From positions 2,728,001-2,792,000 of the forward strand of contig JADJXD010000001.1 in the NCBI GenBank assembly GCA_016715985.1: a stretch of DNA of 64,000 nt, written 5' to 3'. This stretch comes from Saprospiraceae bacterium. GTDB lineage: Bacteria; Bacteroidota; Bacteroidia; Chitinophagales; Saprospiraceae. Shown one piece after another: positions 36,201 through 44,400 of this stretch. The notes beneath the pieces were generated by a model. The model worked only from the letters and a program-made list of their open reading frames with translations. It was not told where the DNA came from and searched no databases. Position 1 is the stretch's first letter. Each line of letters begins with the position of its first letter. The translations under genes and the position numbers were made by a program.

Positions 36201-36244
36201 AAGTCATTGACAATGAATTTTGAAGATTTTATAAAAAATAATCT

Positions 36245-37849
36245 ATGCTGAGTAATATACAAAAAAGCAACTTAAGGTCAGGAATATTTCATCATTTGGA
36301 TGGATTGGTCACCGTACCGACAGCATACACTTTATATAGTAAAGGTGTAATTGAATATCTTTTAAATGAAATTAAAGTAGATATATCAGAACTTTCAATA
36401 AAATTTTCAGCAAATGAGGGTTATATGAATGTGGCCATGCACGTATTGGCATGTCAGGGTTGGCTTGTGCAAAATGTAAATGATGATGGGAAAACAACTA
36501 CCTATGAAGTTACATCAACAGGAAAAGAAGCATTTTCAAATGTCCACTTGTATCGGGAAGCAAATGAATTATTGAAATTGACGGAAAAATTTCACCCGAG
36601 ATTGTTTGAGATAGAACCATTTAAAGTCTGGGAAAAAGCAAAAAATAATTTTGTCAATGGTTATGATATTCAACCCGATGCTGACAATAAAGTATTGCAG
36701 AATATGCTCAGACATATTGAAGGCGTTCTGATTGCACCATCTATTGTACATTTAGCAATGAATGGTATGTTTCACAAGTATTTTATGGAAGCATCTTTCA
36801 AACCTGAAGAATATCACAGACATCCGGAATGTTTTGAAGTGTTGCTGGACTTTTTTACACATCTCGGATGGTTTGAAAAGATGAATGGTACATATAAATT
36901 TACAGAAACAGGTGTTTTTTATGCCCGAAGAGCCAGTGCTTATGGAGTGACTGTCTCATATATTCCGACGCTCAGACATCTGGAAGATCTTATTTTTGGT
37001 GATCCGGATATATTGAGACAAACTGTAGCGGGAGCTAAAGAATTACATGTGGACAGGTCAATGAATGTCTGGGGGAGTGGTGGGGCACATACTGCATACT
37101 TTGAAGAAGTAGATAAGATTCTGATAGAAATATTCAATCAGGATATTGAGCTACAGCCCAAAGGATTGCTGGATATGGGTTGTGGCAACGGTGCTTTTCT
37201 GATTCATGCATTTGATGTAATAGAACGACAGACAAAACGGGGTAAAATGCTGGAGGATTATCCTTTGGTGCTGGTAGGTGCCGACTACAATGAAGAAGCG
37301 CTGAAAGTTTCAAGGGCAAATATTATTCAGGCGGATGTTTGGGCAAAATTTGTGCAGGCTGATATCAGCAGACCGGACTTACTTGCACAAATGCTTCACA
37401 ATGATTATAATGTCAATCTGAGAGATCTGTTAAATTTCAGAAGCTTTATTGACCATAACAGAGTATGGCAGTTTCCTGTTGAAAGGAAAGACTTTTCCAT
37501 TAATATTTCATCCGGAGCTTATGCATATCGAGGTCAAAAAATTAACAACAGAGATGCCGAATCATCACTGTACGAGCATCTTCAATTATGGCAACCCTAT
37601 ATTTCAAAGCATGGACTACTTGTCATTGAGCTTCATACTATTGACCCTTCATTGACGGCTACTCACCTTGGAAAAACAGCTGCAACAGCTTACGATGCTA
37701 CTCACGGATATTCTGATCAGTATATTCTTGAAATCGACATGTTTCATGCGGTTGCTTCTGCTTGCGGGTTGAAATCAGATGAGCGATTTCAAAAAAGATT
37801 TCCGGATAGTGAGATCGCCACTGTTTCAATTCAGTTGTTTAGAGGTTAA
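36245..37849 (+). CDS. Large class I SAM methyltransferase (AprA-like)
   Basis: The protein has 534 residues. The first 280 residues are helical and include two winged-helix-like parts (DISELSIKFSANEGYMNVA and CFEVLLDFFTHLGWFEKM). The methyltransferase domain begins near residue 300 with GLLDMGCGNGAFLIHAFDV, followed by VLVGADYNEEALKVSRAN. The pattern resembles methyltransferases related to polyketide loading modules (AprA-like) and O-methyltransferases with a dimerisation domain. The gene begins 44 bp after the helicase and ends 36 bp before manC. The substrate is unknown, and the likeness to AprA is from memory of the family. Confidence 0.7.
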   Translation: MLSNIQKSNLRSGIFHHLDGLVTVPTAYTLYSKGVIEYLLNEIKVDISELSIKFSANEGYMNVAMHVLACQGWLVQNVNDDGKTTTYEVTSTGKEAFSNVHLYREANELLKLTEKFHPRLFEIEPFKVWEKAKNNFVNGYDIQPDADNKVLQNMLRHIEGVLIAPSIVHLAMNGMFHKYFMEASFKPEEYHRHPECFEVLLDFFTHLGWFEKMNGTYKFTETGVFYARRASAYGVTVSYIPTLRHLEDLIFGDPDILRQTVAGAKELHVDRSMNVWGSGGAHTAYFEEVDKILIEIFNQDIELQPKGLLDMGCGNGAFLIHAFDVIERQTKRGKMLEDYPLVLVGADYNEEALKVSRANIIQADVWAKFVQADISRPDLLAQMLHNDYNVNLRDLLNFRSFIDHNRVWQFPVERKDFSINISSGAYAYRGQKINNRDAESSLYEHLQLWQPYISKHGLLVIELHTIDPSLTATHLGKTAATAYDATHGYSDQYILEIDMFHAVASACGLKSDERFQKRFPDSEIATVSIQLFRG

Positions 37850-37885
37850 TATGATAATTTTATGATGATAAATATTATGGTATAG

Positions 37886-38947
37886 ATGATTGAAAATAAA
37901 TATATAGCCATCATGGCAGGTGGAGTAGGCAGCAGATTTTGGCCTTCGAGCACTACCGATCGACCAAAGCAGTTTCTGGATATCCTGGGAGTAGGGAAGT
38001 CGCTCATCAGAATGACTTTCGAACGGGCTCTCAGATTGGTACCTGCTGACCACGTCTTCATAGTGACTAATAAGAAGTACAGATCATTGGTGATAGAACA
38101 TCTCCCTGAATTACCGAAGCAAAATATCCTCTGCGAACCCAGTATGAACAATACGGCGCCTTGCATCGCATACACCGCATTAAGAATAAATTCCTTAAAT
38201 CCTCAGGCAGTTTTTGCAGTACTCCCTTCGGACCACGTCATCCTGAAGGAAGATGAATATATCCGTAAACTCAGCCAGGCATTTGATTTTGCGGCTGCCC
38301 AAGAAGCGATCGTGACCCTAGGTATTCAACCTACAAGACCGGATACGGGTTACGGATATATCAATTATCAGAAGCAAAGTGGAGGCGAAAGTCAAATCCA
38401 TAAAGTCATTTCATTCAAGGAGAAACCTGATTTAGCAACAGCACAAACTTACATAGACTCAGGTGATTATCTTTGGAATGCCGGAATGTTTGTGTGGAGC
38501 GTGTCCACCATTCTGCAGTCATACAAAGTAAATGCCCCGCAGATTCTCGATGTCTTGATGCAACAAAATACGCTGTACGGTACAGCAGATGAGCAAGCTT
38601 ACATTGATAAAGTCTATCCCGACACACAAAAGATTTCTGTGGACTATGCCATACTGGAGAGAGCAGACAATGTCTATACCATCCCTGCTGATATAGGATG
38701 GAGTGACCTTGGTACTTGGAATAGCCTGCATGCTTACATGAGTGAAGATAGTGATGCTGTGAGTATAGGTCAAAATATTCATTTGATAGACTCAAAAGAC
38801 ATTATCGTCATATCCAACAATCATAAACAAATTGTAATCAAAGGCCTTGAGGATTTTATTGTAGTGGATGAAGAAAATGCACTACTGATTTACCCTAAAT
38901 CAGACGAACAAGAGATCAAAGGGGTAGTGCAAAACCTTATTCAGTAG
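37886..38947 (+). CDS. manC: Mannose-1-phosphate guanylyltransferase
   Basis: This 353-residue nucleotidyltransferase makes GDP-mannose from GTP and mannose 1-phosphate. It has IAIMAGGVGSRFWPSSTTDR followed by PKQF (residues 7-30), the signature of the family, then ILCEPSMNNTAPCIAYTALR, FAVLPSDHVI, ISFKEKPD and YLWNAGMFVWS. It lacks the C-terminal isomerase domain of the long ManC form, as in many Bacteroidota. GDP-mannose would feed the mannose, fucose or rhamnose branches of the polymer; no GDP-mannose dehydratase is present in the window. A 490-bp gap with repeats follows. Confidence 0.92.
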   Translation: MIENKYIAIMAGGVGSRFWPSSTTDRPKQFLDILGVGKSLIRMTFERALRLVPADHVFIVTNKKYRSLVIEHLPELPKQNILCEPSMNNTAPCIAYTALRINSLNPQAVFAVLPSDHVILKEDEYIRKLSQAFDFAAAQEAIVTLGIQPTRPDTGYGYINYQKQSGGESQIHKVISFKEKPDLATAQTYIDSGDYLWNAGMFVWSVSTILQSYKVNAPQILDVLMQQNTLYGTADEQAYIDKVYPDTQKISVDYAILERADNVYTIPADIGWSDLGTWNSLHAYMSEDSDAVSIGQNIHLIDSKDIIVISNNHKQIVIKGLEDFIVVDEENALLIYPKSDEQEIKGVVQNLIQ

Positions 38948-39080
38948 GATTGTAAAGCTAAGTATTTTTTCCACATCAAAAATATCTGTTAGGCTTAATC
39001 TTCAAGGTGATGTGCACGATGTTGGAAGTTTAGTATTAGATTCAACCAAAATGATTGAAAACTATATAAACAATAGGCTT

Positions 39081-39105
39081 AAATCGCCCTGAACAGCGAT
39101 TTTTA
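39081..39105 (+). terminator. Weak hairpin-T terminator after manC
   Basis: AAATCGC (39081-39087) pairs with GCGATTT (39096-39102) over an 8-base loop and is followed by two more T. It sits about 135 bp after the manC stop. The stem is short, so this is only a candidate. No gene is seen in 38948-39434. Confidence 0.4.
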
Positions 39106-39137
39106 GTATATCATCTTTAATGGATGGTGTTTTAAAG

Positions 39138-39380
39138 TATGATTAATTGCAAGTTTTAGTTATGAAATTCTTCAGTTTTGAGTATGAAATTCTTCAGTTT
39201 TGAGTATGAATTTTTGCAGTTTTGATTATGATATTTTGCATTTTTAAGTATGAAAATCTGCATTCAACTTTATGAAAATCTGCAGTTTTAGTTATGAATA
39301 TTTGCAGTATTTAGTATGAAAATCTGCAGTTTACTTTATGAATATTTGCAATTTAAAGTATGATTATTTGCAGTTTGACA
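39138..39380 (+). repeat. 22-bp direct repeat array upstream of the AAA ATPase (11 units)
   Basis: Eleven head-to-tail units run without spacers from 39138 to 39380; ten are exactly 22 bp and the first is 23 bp. Each starts TATGA, and most have a TGCAG core. The later units alternate between TATGAAAATCTGCAG and TATGAATATTTGCAG forms, giving a 44-bp higher order. The 22-bp step is about two helical turns, so a bound protein would meet each unit on nearly the same face. The last unit (39359-39380) carries the likely -33 box of the ATPase gene. Confidence 0.92.
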
Positions 39381-39398
39381 AAAAAGTCTATATATTTG
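39367..39398 (+). promoter_or_regulatory. Bacteroidota-type promoter of the AAA ATPase gene
   Basis: TTTG (39367-39370) and TATATTTG (39391-39398, consensus TAnnTTTG) are separated by 20 bp, the expected distance, and lie 36 bp before the ATG. The -33 box is inside the last 22-bp unit, so binding to the repeats could shut the promoter. This is read by eye only. Confidence 0.6.
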
Positions 39399-39434
39399 CC
39401 CTAGAAATGTTAATGGCAACAGAGTACAAAATGT

Positions 39435-40598
39435 ATGGATAAAGTATTGATAAAAAGAAGGTTAAGTGAGCATATTAAAAATGCTGCAACTTATTATCCT
39501 GTCATAAGTGTAGCAGGCCCAAGGCAAGCCGGTAAATCTACCATGTTAAAGCAGGTATTTCCGGATTATGATTATATAAGTTTGGAAGATCCGGATATGT
39601 ATGCATTTGCTTCATCAGATGCAAGAGGTTTTTTTGATAAGTACAAAGAAGGCGTTATTATTGATGAAGCACAAAAAGTACCTGAACTTTTTTCCTTTAT
39701 GCAAAGTATAGTTGATAATAAAAGATCACCTGGTAGATTTGTACTATCAGGGTCTCAAAACTATCTCATGCATAGAAATATTACCCAGTCATTGGCCGGG
39801 AGAATAGATTTATCGACATTGTTTCCATTTGATTTTGAAGAAATGTCGTCCTTCAATCAATGGGATGACCATATTGAGAAGGTAATATTGAACGGATTTT
39901 ATCCCGGAAAATTGACTGAGAACATTCCATTAAAAATGTTTTACAGTAATTATATCAAGACATATATTGAGCGGGATGTCTCCGATTTAGTGAATGTAGG
40001 TAACCTCACCACATTCAGAACATTTTTAAAACTTATCGCTTACAAATGTGGCTCACAGATCAGACTGACTGACCTGAGTAATGATCTCAATGTGTCTGTC
40101 AATACAGTCAAGACATGGATCACCATATTGGAATCAAGTTATATTATATTCATGCTGCCAAGTTATCATAAGAATTTTGGGAAACGACTCTTAAAAACGC
40201 CAAAGCTCTATTTTTTTGATACCGGACTTTTGTGTTATTTGCTGGGTTTAAGTGATGAAAACAAGCTTCGTTCGTATGATAGATATGGAATCATATTTGA
40301 AAACCTGATCATTGCAGAGAAAGCCAAATTCAAAGCACATCGTCAAAAAGATCCTGATATGTTTTTCTTCAGGGATAGTAATGGATTTGAAGTTGATCTG
40401 ATAGAAGTCATTGGGAGGGAAGAGATAGAAATGACAGAGTTAAAATCCGGAAAAACATTCAAACCGGAATTTTTGACAAATATGAAAAAATTAAATTTAA
40501 TCGACCCTTCTTTAAAGCTGAACTTGGTGTATGACGGATCGGAAAATGTAAATTTAACAGATTATAAGGTCTTAAACTGGAGATATTTGCATGTATGA
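39435..40598 (+). CDS. DUF4143 AAA ATPase flanked by 22-bp repeats
   Basis: The protein has 387 residues. The Walker A motif VAGPRQAGKSTMLKQ lies near residues 26-40, the Walker B VIIDEAQKVPELF near 74-86, and LSGSQNYLM is the sensor strand. The middle has a winged-helix-like part (LTDLSNDLNVSVNTVKTWI). The C-terminal DUF4143 region has FFFRDSNGFEVDLIE and EMTELKSG, an arrangement like a PD-(D/E)xK nuclease core (E-V-D and E-x-K). These ATPases are widespread, mobile and of unknown function. The stop codon lies inside the first downstream repeat unit. With its own promoter and repeats on both sides it looks like an independent insert in the polysaccharide locus. Confidence 0.88.
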   Translation: MDKVLIKRRLSEHIKNAATYYPVISVAGPRQAGKSTMLKQVFPDYDYISLEDPDMYAFASSDARGFFDKYKEGVIIDEAQKVPELFSFMQSIVDNKRSPGRFVLSGSQNYLMHRNITQSLAGRIDLSTLFPFDFEEMSSFNQWDDHIEKVILNGFYPGKLTENIPLKMFYSNYIKTYIERDVSDLVNVGNLTTFRTFLKLIAYKCGSQIRLTDLSNDLNVSVNTVKTWITILESSYIIFMLPSYHKNFGKRLLKTPKLYFFDTGLLCYLLGLSDENKLRSYDRYGIIFENLIIAEKAKFKAHRQKDPDMFFFRDSNGFEVDLIEVIGREEIEMTELKSGKTFKPEFLTNMKKLNLIDPSLKLNLVYDGSENVNLTDYKVLNWRYLHV

Positions 40599-40692
40599 AT
40601 ATTTGCAGTTTTACTTATGAAAATCTGCAGTTACAAGTATGATTATTTGCAGTTTTACTTATGAAAATCTGTAGTTTAGTTTATGATTAAGG
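40594..40692 (+). repeat. 22-bp direct repeat array downstream of the AAA ATPase (4 units and a partial)
   Basis: Units at 40594-40615, 40616-40637, 40638-40659 and 40660-40681 are exact 22-mers of the same family and orientation as the upstream array, with a partial fifth at 40682-40692. They alternate TATGAATATTTGCAG or TATGATTATTTGCAG with TATGAAAATCTGCAG. The first unit contains the ATPase stop codon (TGA at 40596-40598). Confidence 0.92.
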
Positions 40693-40719
40693 ATATTATT
40701 TATTAAAACTTAAAAACAA

Positions 40720-41850
40720 ATTACACCAAAAAAAACCATAGCACTCGTAGCAAATTCCACATGGAATATTTACAACTTCAGACTTAACCTGATCGATAAG
40801 TTTCTGGCTGAAGGCTTGGATGTAGTGGTCATTGCACCGGTGGATGAATATTTGACCTACAAAGAAAAATATCCTACTGTACGACATTATGGTTTAAGAC
40901 TCCTTGATAGAGACAGTACCAACCCCATTAAAGATATTTTGTTATTACTCGAACTGGTCAGAAGGTACAAAAAGATAAAACCTGACCTGATCCTTCACTT
41001 TACCAACAAACCCAATATATATGGCGGTATGGCAGCTTGGCTTGCCGGAGTCAGATCCATAGCTGTGGTGACAGGACTGGGATATGCTTTTATCAATAAA
41101 GGTTTTGTGCGTAAAATGATGACGTGGTTGTATCGATTTTCAGCACAATTTCATCAGAAATTTATTTTTGAAAATATAGAAGACAGGGTATTGTTTGCAC
41201 AATTAGGTATCGTATCCGGTGATAAAGCTATTTCGGTAAAAGGGTGCGGAGTTGACACAAACTGGTATCATCCATATCCGAATGGACAAGTGAAGGACAA
41301 GACCATATTTACATTTATAGGCCGACTGTTGTATGACAAAGGTATAAGAGAATTTGTGGAAGCAGCAAGACAAATTAAAGCGAAAAGACAGGATGTAGAA
41401 TTTTGGGTAGTGGGTGAATTGGATGCAGAGAATCCTGCTACTATAGACGAAGACGATTTGTTGCGATGGGTGGACGAAGATGTCGTGTATTATCATGGAT
41501 TTATCAAAGATGTCAGAACCATAATATCTCAGTCCGATTGTATAGTGTTACCATCTTACAGAGAAGGGTTACCCAGAATTGTGGTAGAAGGTATGTCGAT
41601 GGCAAAACCAGTTATCACTACTCATACAGCCGGATGTGAAGAAACGGTTGATGAAGGCTTCAATGGATATTTGGTTGAAATAAAAGATATCAACGGATTG
41701 GTAAAAGCAATGGATAACTTCCTTGCACTTACACATAATCAGCAAGTTGAAATGGGTAGGGTTGGAAGACAAAAAGCTATCAGGGAATTTGATGATAAAC
41801 TCATTGCTGAAGAAATTTTTAAGATTGTGAAAAAAGTTAGTTCAGAGTAA
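40720..41850 (+). CDS. GT4 family glycosyltransferase with no canonical start codon at its conserved N-terminus
   Basis: The GT4 fold is clear: KTIALVANSTWNIYNFRLNL at the N-terminus, GGMAAWLAGVRSIAVVTGLG, FIGRLLYDKGIREFVEAA, and LPSYREGLPRIVVEGMSMAK as the EX7E donor site. The conserved N-terminus is in frame from about 40735, but back to the stop at 40711-40713 there is no ATG, GTG or TTG. Only ATT (40720) or ATA (40738) could begin it. The first usual start is the TTG at 40816, which would lose the first strand and glycine loop. The gene begins just after the 22-bp repeats, so the insertion may have removed its start. It may be weakly translated or dead; the coordinates given use the ATT. 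Confidence 0.72.
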   Translation: MTPKKTIALVANSTWNIYNFRLNLIDKFLAEGLDVVVIAPVDEYLTYKEKYPTVRHYGLRLLDRDSTNPIKDILLLLELVRRYKKIKPDLILHFTNKPNIYGGMAAWLAGVRSIAVVTGLGYAFINKGFVRKMMTWLYRFSAQFHQKFIFENIEDRVLFAQLGIVSGDKAISVKGCGVDTNWYHPYPNGQVKDKTIFTFIGRLLYDKGIREFVEAARQIKAKRQDVEFWVVGELDAENPATIDEDDLLRWVDEDVVYYHGFIKDVRTIISQSDCIVLPSYREGLPRIVVEGMSMAKPVITTHTAGCEETVDEGFNGYLVEIKDINGLVKAMDNFLALTHNQQVEMGRVGRQKAIREFDDKLIAEEIFKIVKKVSSE

Positions 41851-41852
41851 AA

Positions 41853-43139
41853 TTGGACAAGTTTAAAAACGATAAAAAATTTCTCTTTATTCATTATCAT
41901 TACCCGCCTATCAGAAGCAGTGGAATTTACCGAAATTATTATTTTTCAGATGCATTAACTAAGTTGGTCGGTCGCAATTACTTAATTACAACGGATAACA
42001 GAAATTATCTGTCAATAGAAACATTACCCATAAATCCAAATATCTCCATTCAAGAAGTTTTTACATTAGATTATAGACGGACATTAGCTTTGTTTCAGAA
42101 AGGAAAAGGAAAGTCAGAAACACATTTTAAGGAAAGCACTAAACAATCTTTTATTGCAAGTTGGCTGATCAAATTGCAAAGAAGTTTTCCATTCAGTATT
42201 TTTTTGGCAGAAGGAGCACTTATTTATATTATCCTTGGATATTTTAAAGGAAAAAAGTTGGTTGAAAAGGAAGGTATTAATGTTTTATATTCTTCGTTTA
42301 TGCCATATGCCGATCATATAATTGCATATTTGTTAAAACGTAGATATCCTCAATTAATATGGGTGGCAGATTTCAGGGATTTACAGGTAGAACCCATTTA
42401 TAAAAACACTTTTTTTCCGGATTTTCAGAGAAAGACAGAAAAATATCTACTTCGTAAAGCAAATGTAGTTACAACTGTATCAGAGGGGATTTCTGCCAAG
42501 ATGAGACAATTGCATTCTAATGTACATACCATCACTAAAGGAGTTGCTTTAAGGGAGCCAACAGAGTATTTTGACAAATTTACGATTCATTACTCCGGGT
42601 CGTTATTTTTAGACTTCAGAGACCCGCGACCCTTGTTTAAAGCGCTGTTTAATCTTTTGAAAGATGATAAAATAGATAAAAATAAAGTCTGCTTTTTATA
42701 TGCCGGCAAGGACGGAACCCGAATTTCTCAATATTCTGACGAATGCGGTATAAATCCTATTTTTGAAGATAAAGGAATGGTTTCCAGAATTGAAGCTTTG
42801 GATATGCAAAACAGATCTCACATCAATCTTTTGTTGACTTCTGCAAGTGATGAGCATACCGGACTTTTGACCGGCAAATTGTTTGAATACATAGATTCAG
42901 GAAGAGAGATTTTGTGTCTGATAAAGGGTAGCAAAGATGAAGAGATTGAAAAAATGTTTGATAGCTACGGATTAGGTTCGGTGATATATGATGAAATTAC
43001 TGTTACAAACTATGTTCTGGAAAAATACGAGGAATGGTTAAATACAGGTGAAGTAATATCGCATCAGGAGAAAGAAAAAATAGTCAACGAAATGAGCTGG
43101 CAATGTCAGGCAGAAAAGCTGTTAGCACTGATATCTTGA
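41853..43139 (+). CDS. GT4-like glycosyltransferase
   Basis: The protein has 428 residues from a TTG at 41853, two bases after the previous stop. KFLFIHYHYPPIRSSGIYRN starts the acceptor domain, and WVADFRDLQVEP and KANVVTTVSEGISAKM are typical of the linker of GT4-like enzymes. HYSGSLFLDFRDPRPLFKAL resembles the 2925-4058 protein. LLTGKLFEYIDSGREILCL is the donor-side motif. No ATG precedes it in frame near the conserved start. Its function is addition of a sugar; the donor is unknown. A 31-bp tandem duplication begins at its stop codon. Confidence 0.76.
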   Translation: MDKFKNDKKFLFIHYHYPPIRSSGIYRNYYFSDALTKLVGRNYLITTDNRNYLSIETLPINPNISIQEVFTLDYRRTLALFQKGKGKSETHFKESTKQSFIASWLIKLQRSFPFSIFLAEGALIYIILGYFKGKKLVEKEGINVLYSSFMPYADHIIAYLLKRRYPQLIWVADFRDLQVEPIYKNTFFPDFQRKTEKYLLRKANVVTTVSEGISAKMRQLHSNVHTITKGVALREPTEYFDKFTIHYSGSLFLDFRDPRPLFKALFNLLKDDKIDKNKVCFLYAGKDGTRISQYSDECGINPIFEDKGMVSRIEALDMQNRSHINLLLTSASDEHTGLLTGKLFEYIDSGREILCLIKGSKDEEIEKMFDSYGLGSVIYDEITVTNYVLEKYEEWLNTGEVISHQEKEKIVNEMSWQCQAEKLLALIS

Positions 43140-43194
43140 CTTCGGCCCACTTGATTTCAGTTCATCTTGATATCGGGCCACTTGACTTCAGTCA
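43133..43194. repeat. 31-bp tandem duplication
   Basis: 43133-43163 and 43164-43194 are adjacent copies with about 25 of 31 bases equal (ATCTTGA, then GGCCCACTTGATTTCAG against GGGCCACTTGACTTCAG). The first includes the stop codon of the preceding gene. CTTGACTTCAGTCAAG at the end of the second copy is a palindrome. No gene lies in 43140-43329. Confidence 0.65.
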
Positions 43195-43329
43195 AGTTGA
43201 AGTAAAATTATTGTTTGTCAGAAAGTAAATCAGATTGCCAAAAAGAGATTATTACAATCGAATAAATTCGAGTAGCCCTAAATCCATCTTGACTTAAGTC
43301 AGGTAATTTAAACATTATTCAAACAAAAA

Positions 43330-44400
43330 TTGGAAAATATTCATTATAAAATTTTATCTGTAGTTGGCGCAAGGCCACAATTTATTAAGCTTGCGGCAAT
43401 GCATAAAGCTATTTCTGATCAGCAGTCTCTCCGGCATATAATCGTACATTCAGGACAACATTATGATTTTGAAATGTCAGGTCAATTTTTTGAAGAATTG
43501 AATATTCCCGAGCCGGATTATAATATGGAAATAGGATCAGATCATCATGTCCGACAAATGGCAAAATGTATGAACGGGCTAGCAGATATTCTTGAAGCAG
43601 AAAAACCGGATATGGTTTTGGTTTATGGGGATACCAATACAACAGCGGCAGCAGCCATTTGTGCAGCTAAATGCAACATAAAGTTGACCCACATTGAAGC
43701 AGGCCTTCGGGAGTGGGACAAGAGCATCCCCGAAGAGGTAAATAAGTTGTTGACAGATGCCGTGACTGACTTGTATTTTACACCTACAGAATCCGGTAGA
43801 ATCAACCTGAAGCAGGAAGGTAAAACAAACAATGTCTTTGTGACCGGAGATATCAGTTTGGATCTGTTATTTGAATTGAATGTCAAAGCCAATGTAAAAT
43901 TGCCCGATACGCCATACATATTTATGACCTGTCATCGTGCCGCCAATACTGATCAATTGGAAAATCTCAATCAGATATTACAGGCAGTAGATGAAATGCC
44001 CTTGCCTGTCATCTTCGCCATGCATCCACGTACAAAAAAGGTCATAGAAAGTAATTTTAAAGGATGGAATCCGGAACATGTATCAATCATTGATCCGCCC
44101 GGATTTTGGCAAACACAATCTTATATTAAAAATGCAACATTTGTGCTCTCCGATTCAGGTGGAATTATTAAAGAATCTTATTTTCATAAAGTGCCCTGCG
44201 TTATTATTGATAAACAAACGGAATGGGTGGAAACTGTTGCAGAAGGTTGGAATACAGTTGCAGGTCCTGACAAAAACAAGATTTTAAATGCCATTAAAAA
44301 CTGGAAAAAACCGGAAAGGCATAGTAATTGTATAGGTGATGGTAAAGCCGGTGAGCGCATCGTAACAGAAATCATAAAATATCTGGATGTTAAAAGGTAA
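43330..44400 (+). CDS. wecB: Non-hydrolysing UDP-GlcNAc 2-epimerase
   Basis: This 356-residue protein interconverts UDP-GlcNAc and UDP-ManNAc. The start is a TTG (MENIHYKILSVVGARPQFIK), with no ATG in a suitable place. Motifs are VHSGQHYD, MVLVYGDTNTTAAAAICA, HIEAGLREWDKSIPEEVNK and LSDSGGIIKES, which hold the UDP and catalytic acids. The usual family spelling is HVEAGLRS-D with a longer loop before PEE; here the loop is shorter. ManNAc would supply the polymer, perhaps as the sugar that the HisH/HisF/WbpG trio modifies. It overlaps the next gene by 14 bases. Confidence 0.9.
   Translation: MENIHYKILSVVGARPQFIKLAAMHKAISDQQSLRHIIVHSGQHYDFEMSGQFFEELNIPEPDYNMEIGSDHHVRQMAKCMNGLADILEAEKPDMVLVYGDTNTTAAAAICAAKCNIKLTHIEAGLREWDKSIPEEVNKLLTDAVTDLYFTPTESGRINLKQEGKTNNVFVTGDISLDLLFELNVKANVKLPDTPYIFMTCHRAANTDQLENLNQILQAVDEMPLPVIFAMHPRTKKVIESNFKGWNPEHVSIIDPPGFWQTQSYIKNATFVLSDSGGIIKESYFHKVPCVIIDKQTEWVETVAEGWNTVAGPDKNKILNAIKNWKKPERHSNCIGDGKAGERIVTEIIKYLDVKR

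Noticed and set aside
32427..37849. A defence island built on the SNF2 helicase
   Set aside because: No nuclease, restriction or other defence partner is adjacent; the neighbour is a small-molecule-type methyltransferase.
39138..40692. A CRISPR array
   Set aside because: The 22-bp units are directly joined without spacers, and the enclosed gene is an ATPase with no Cas likeness.
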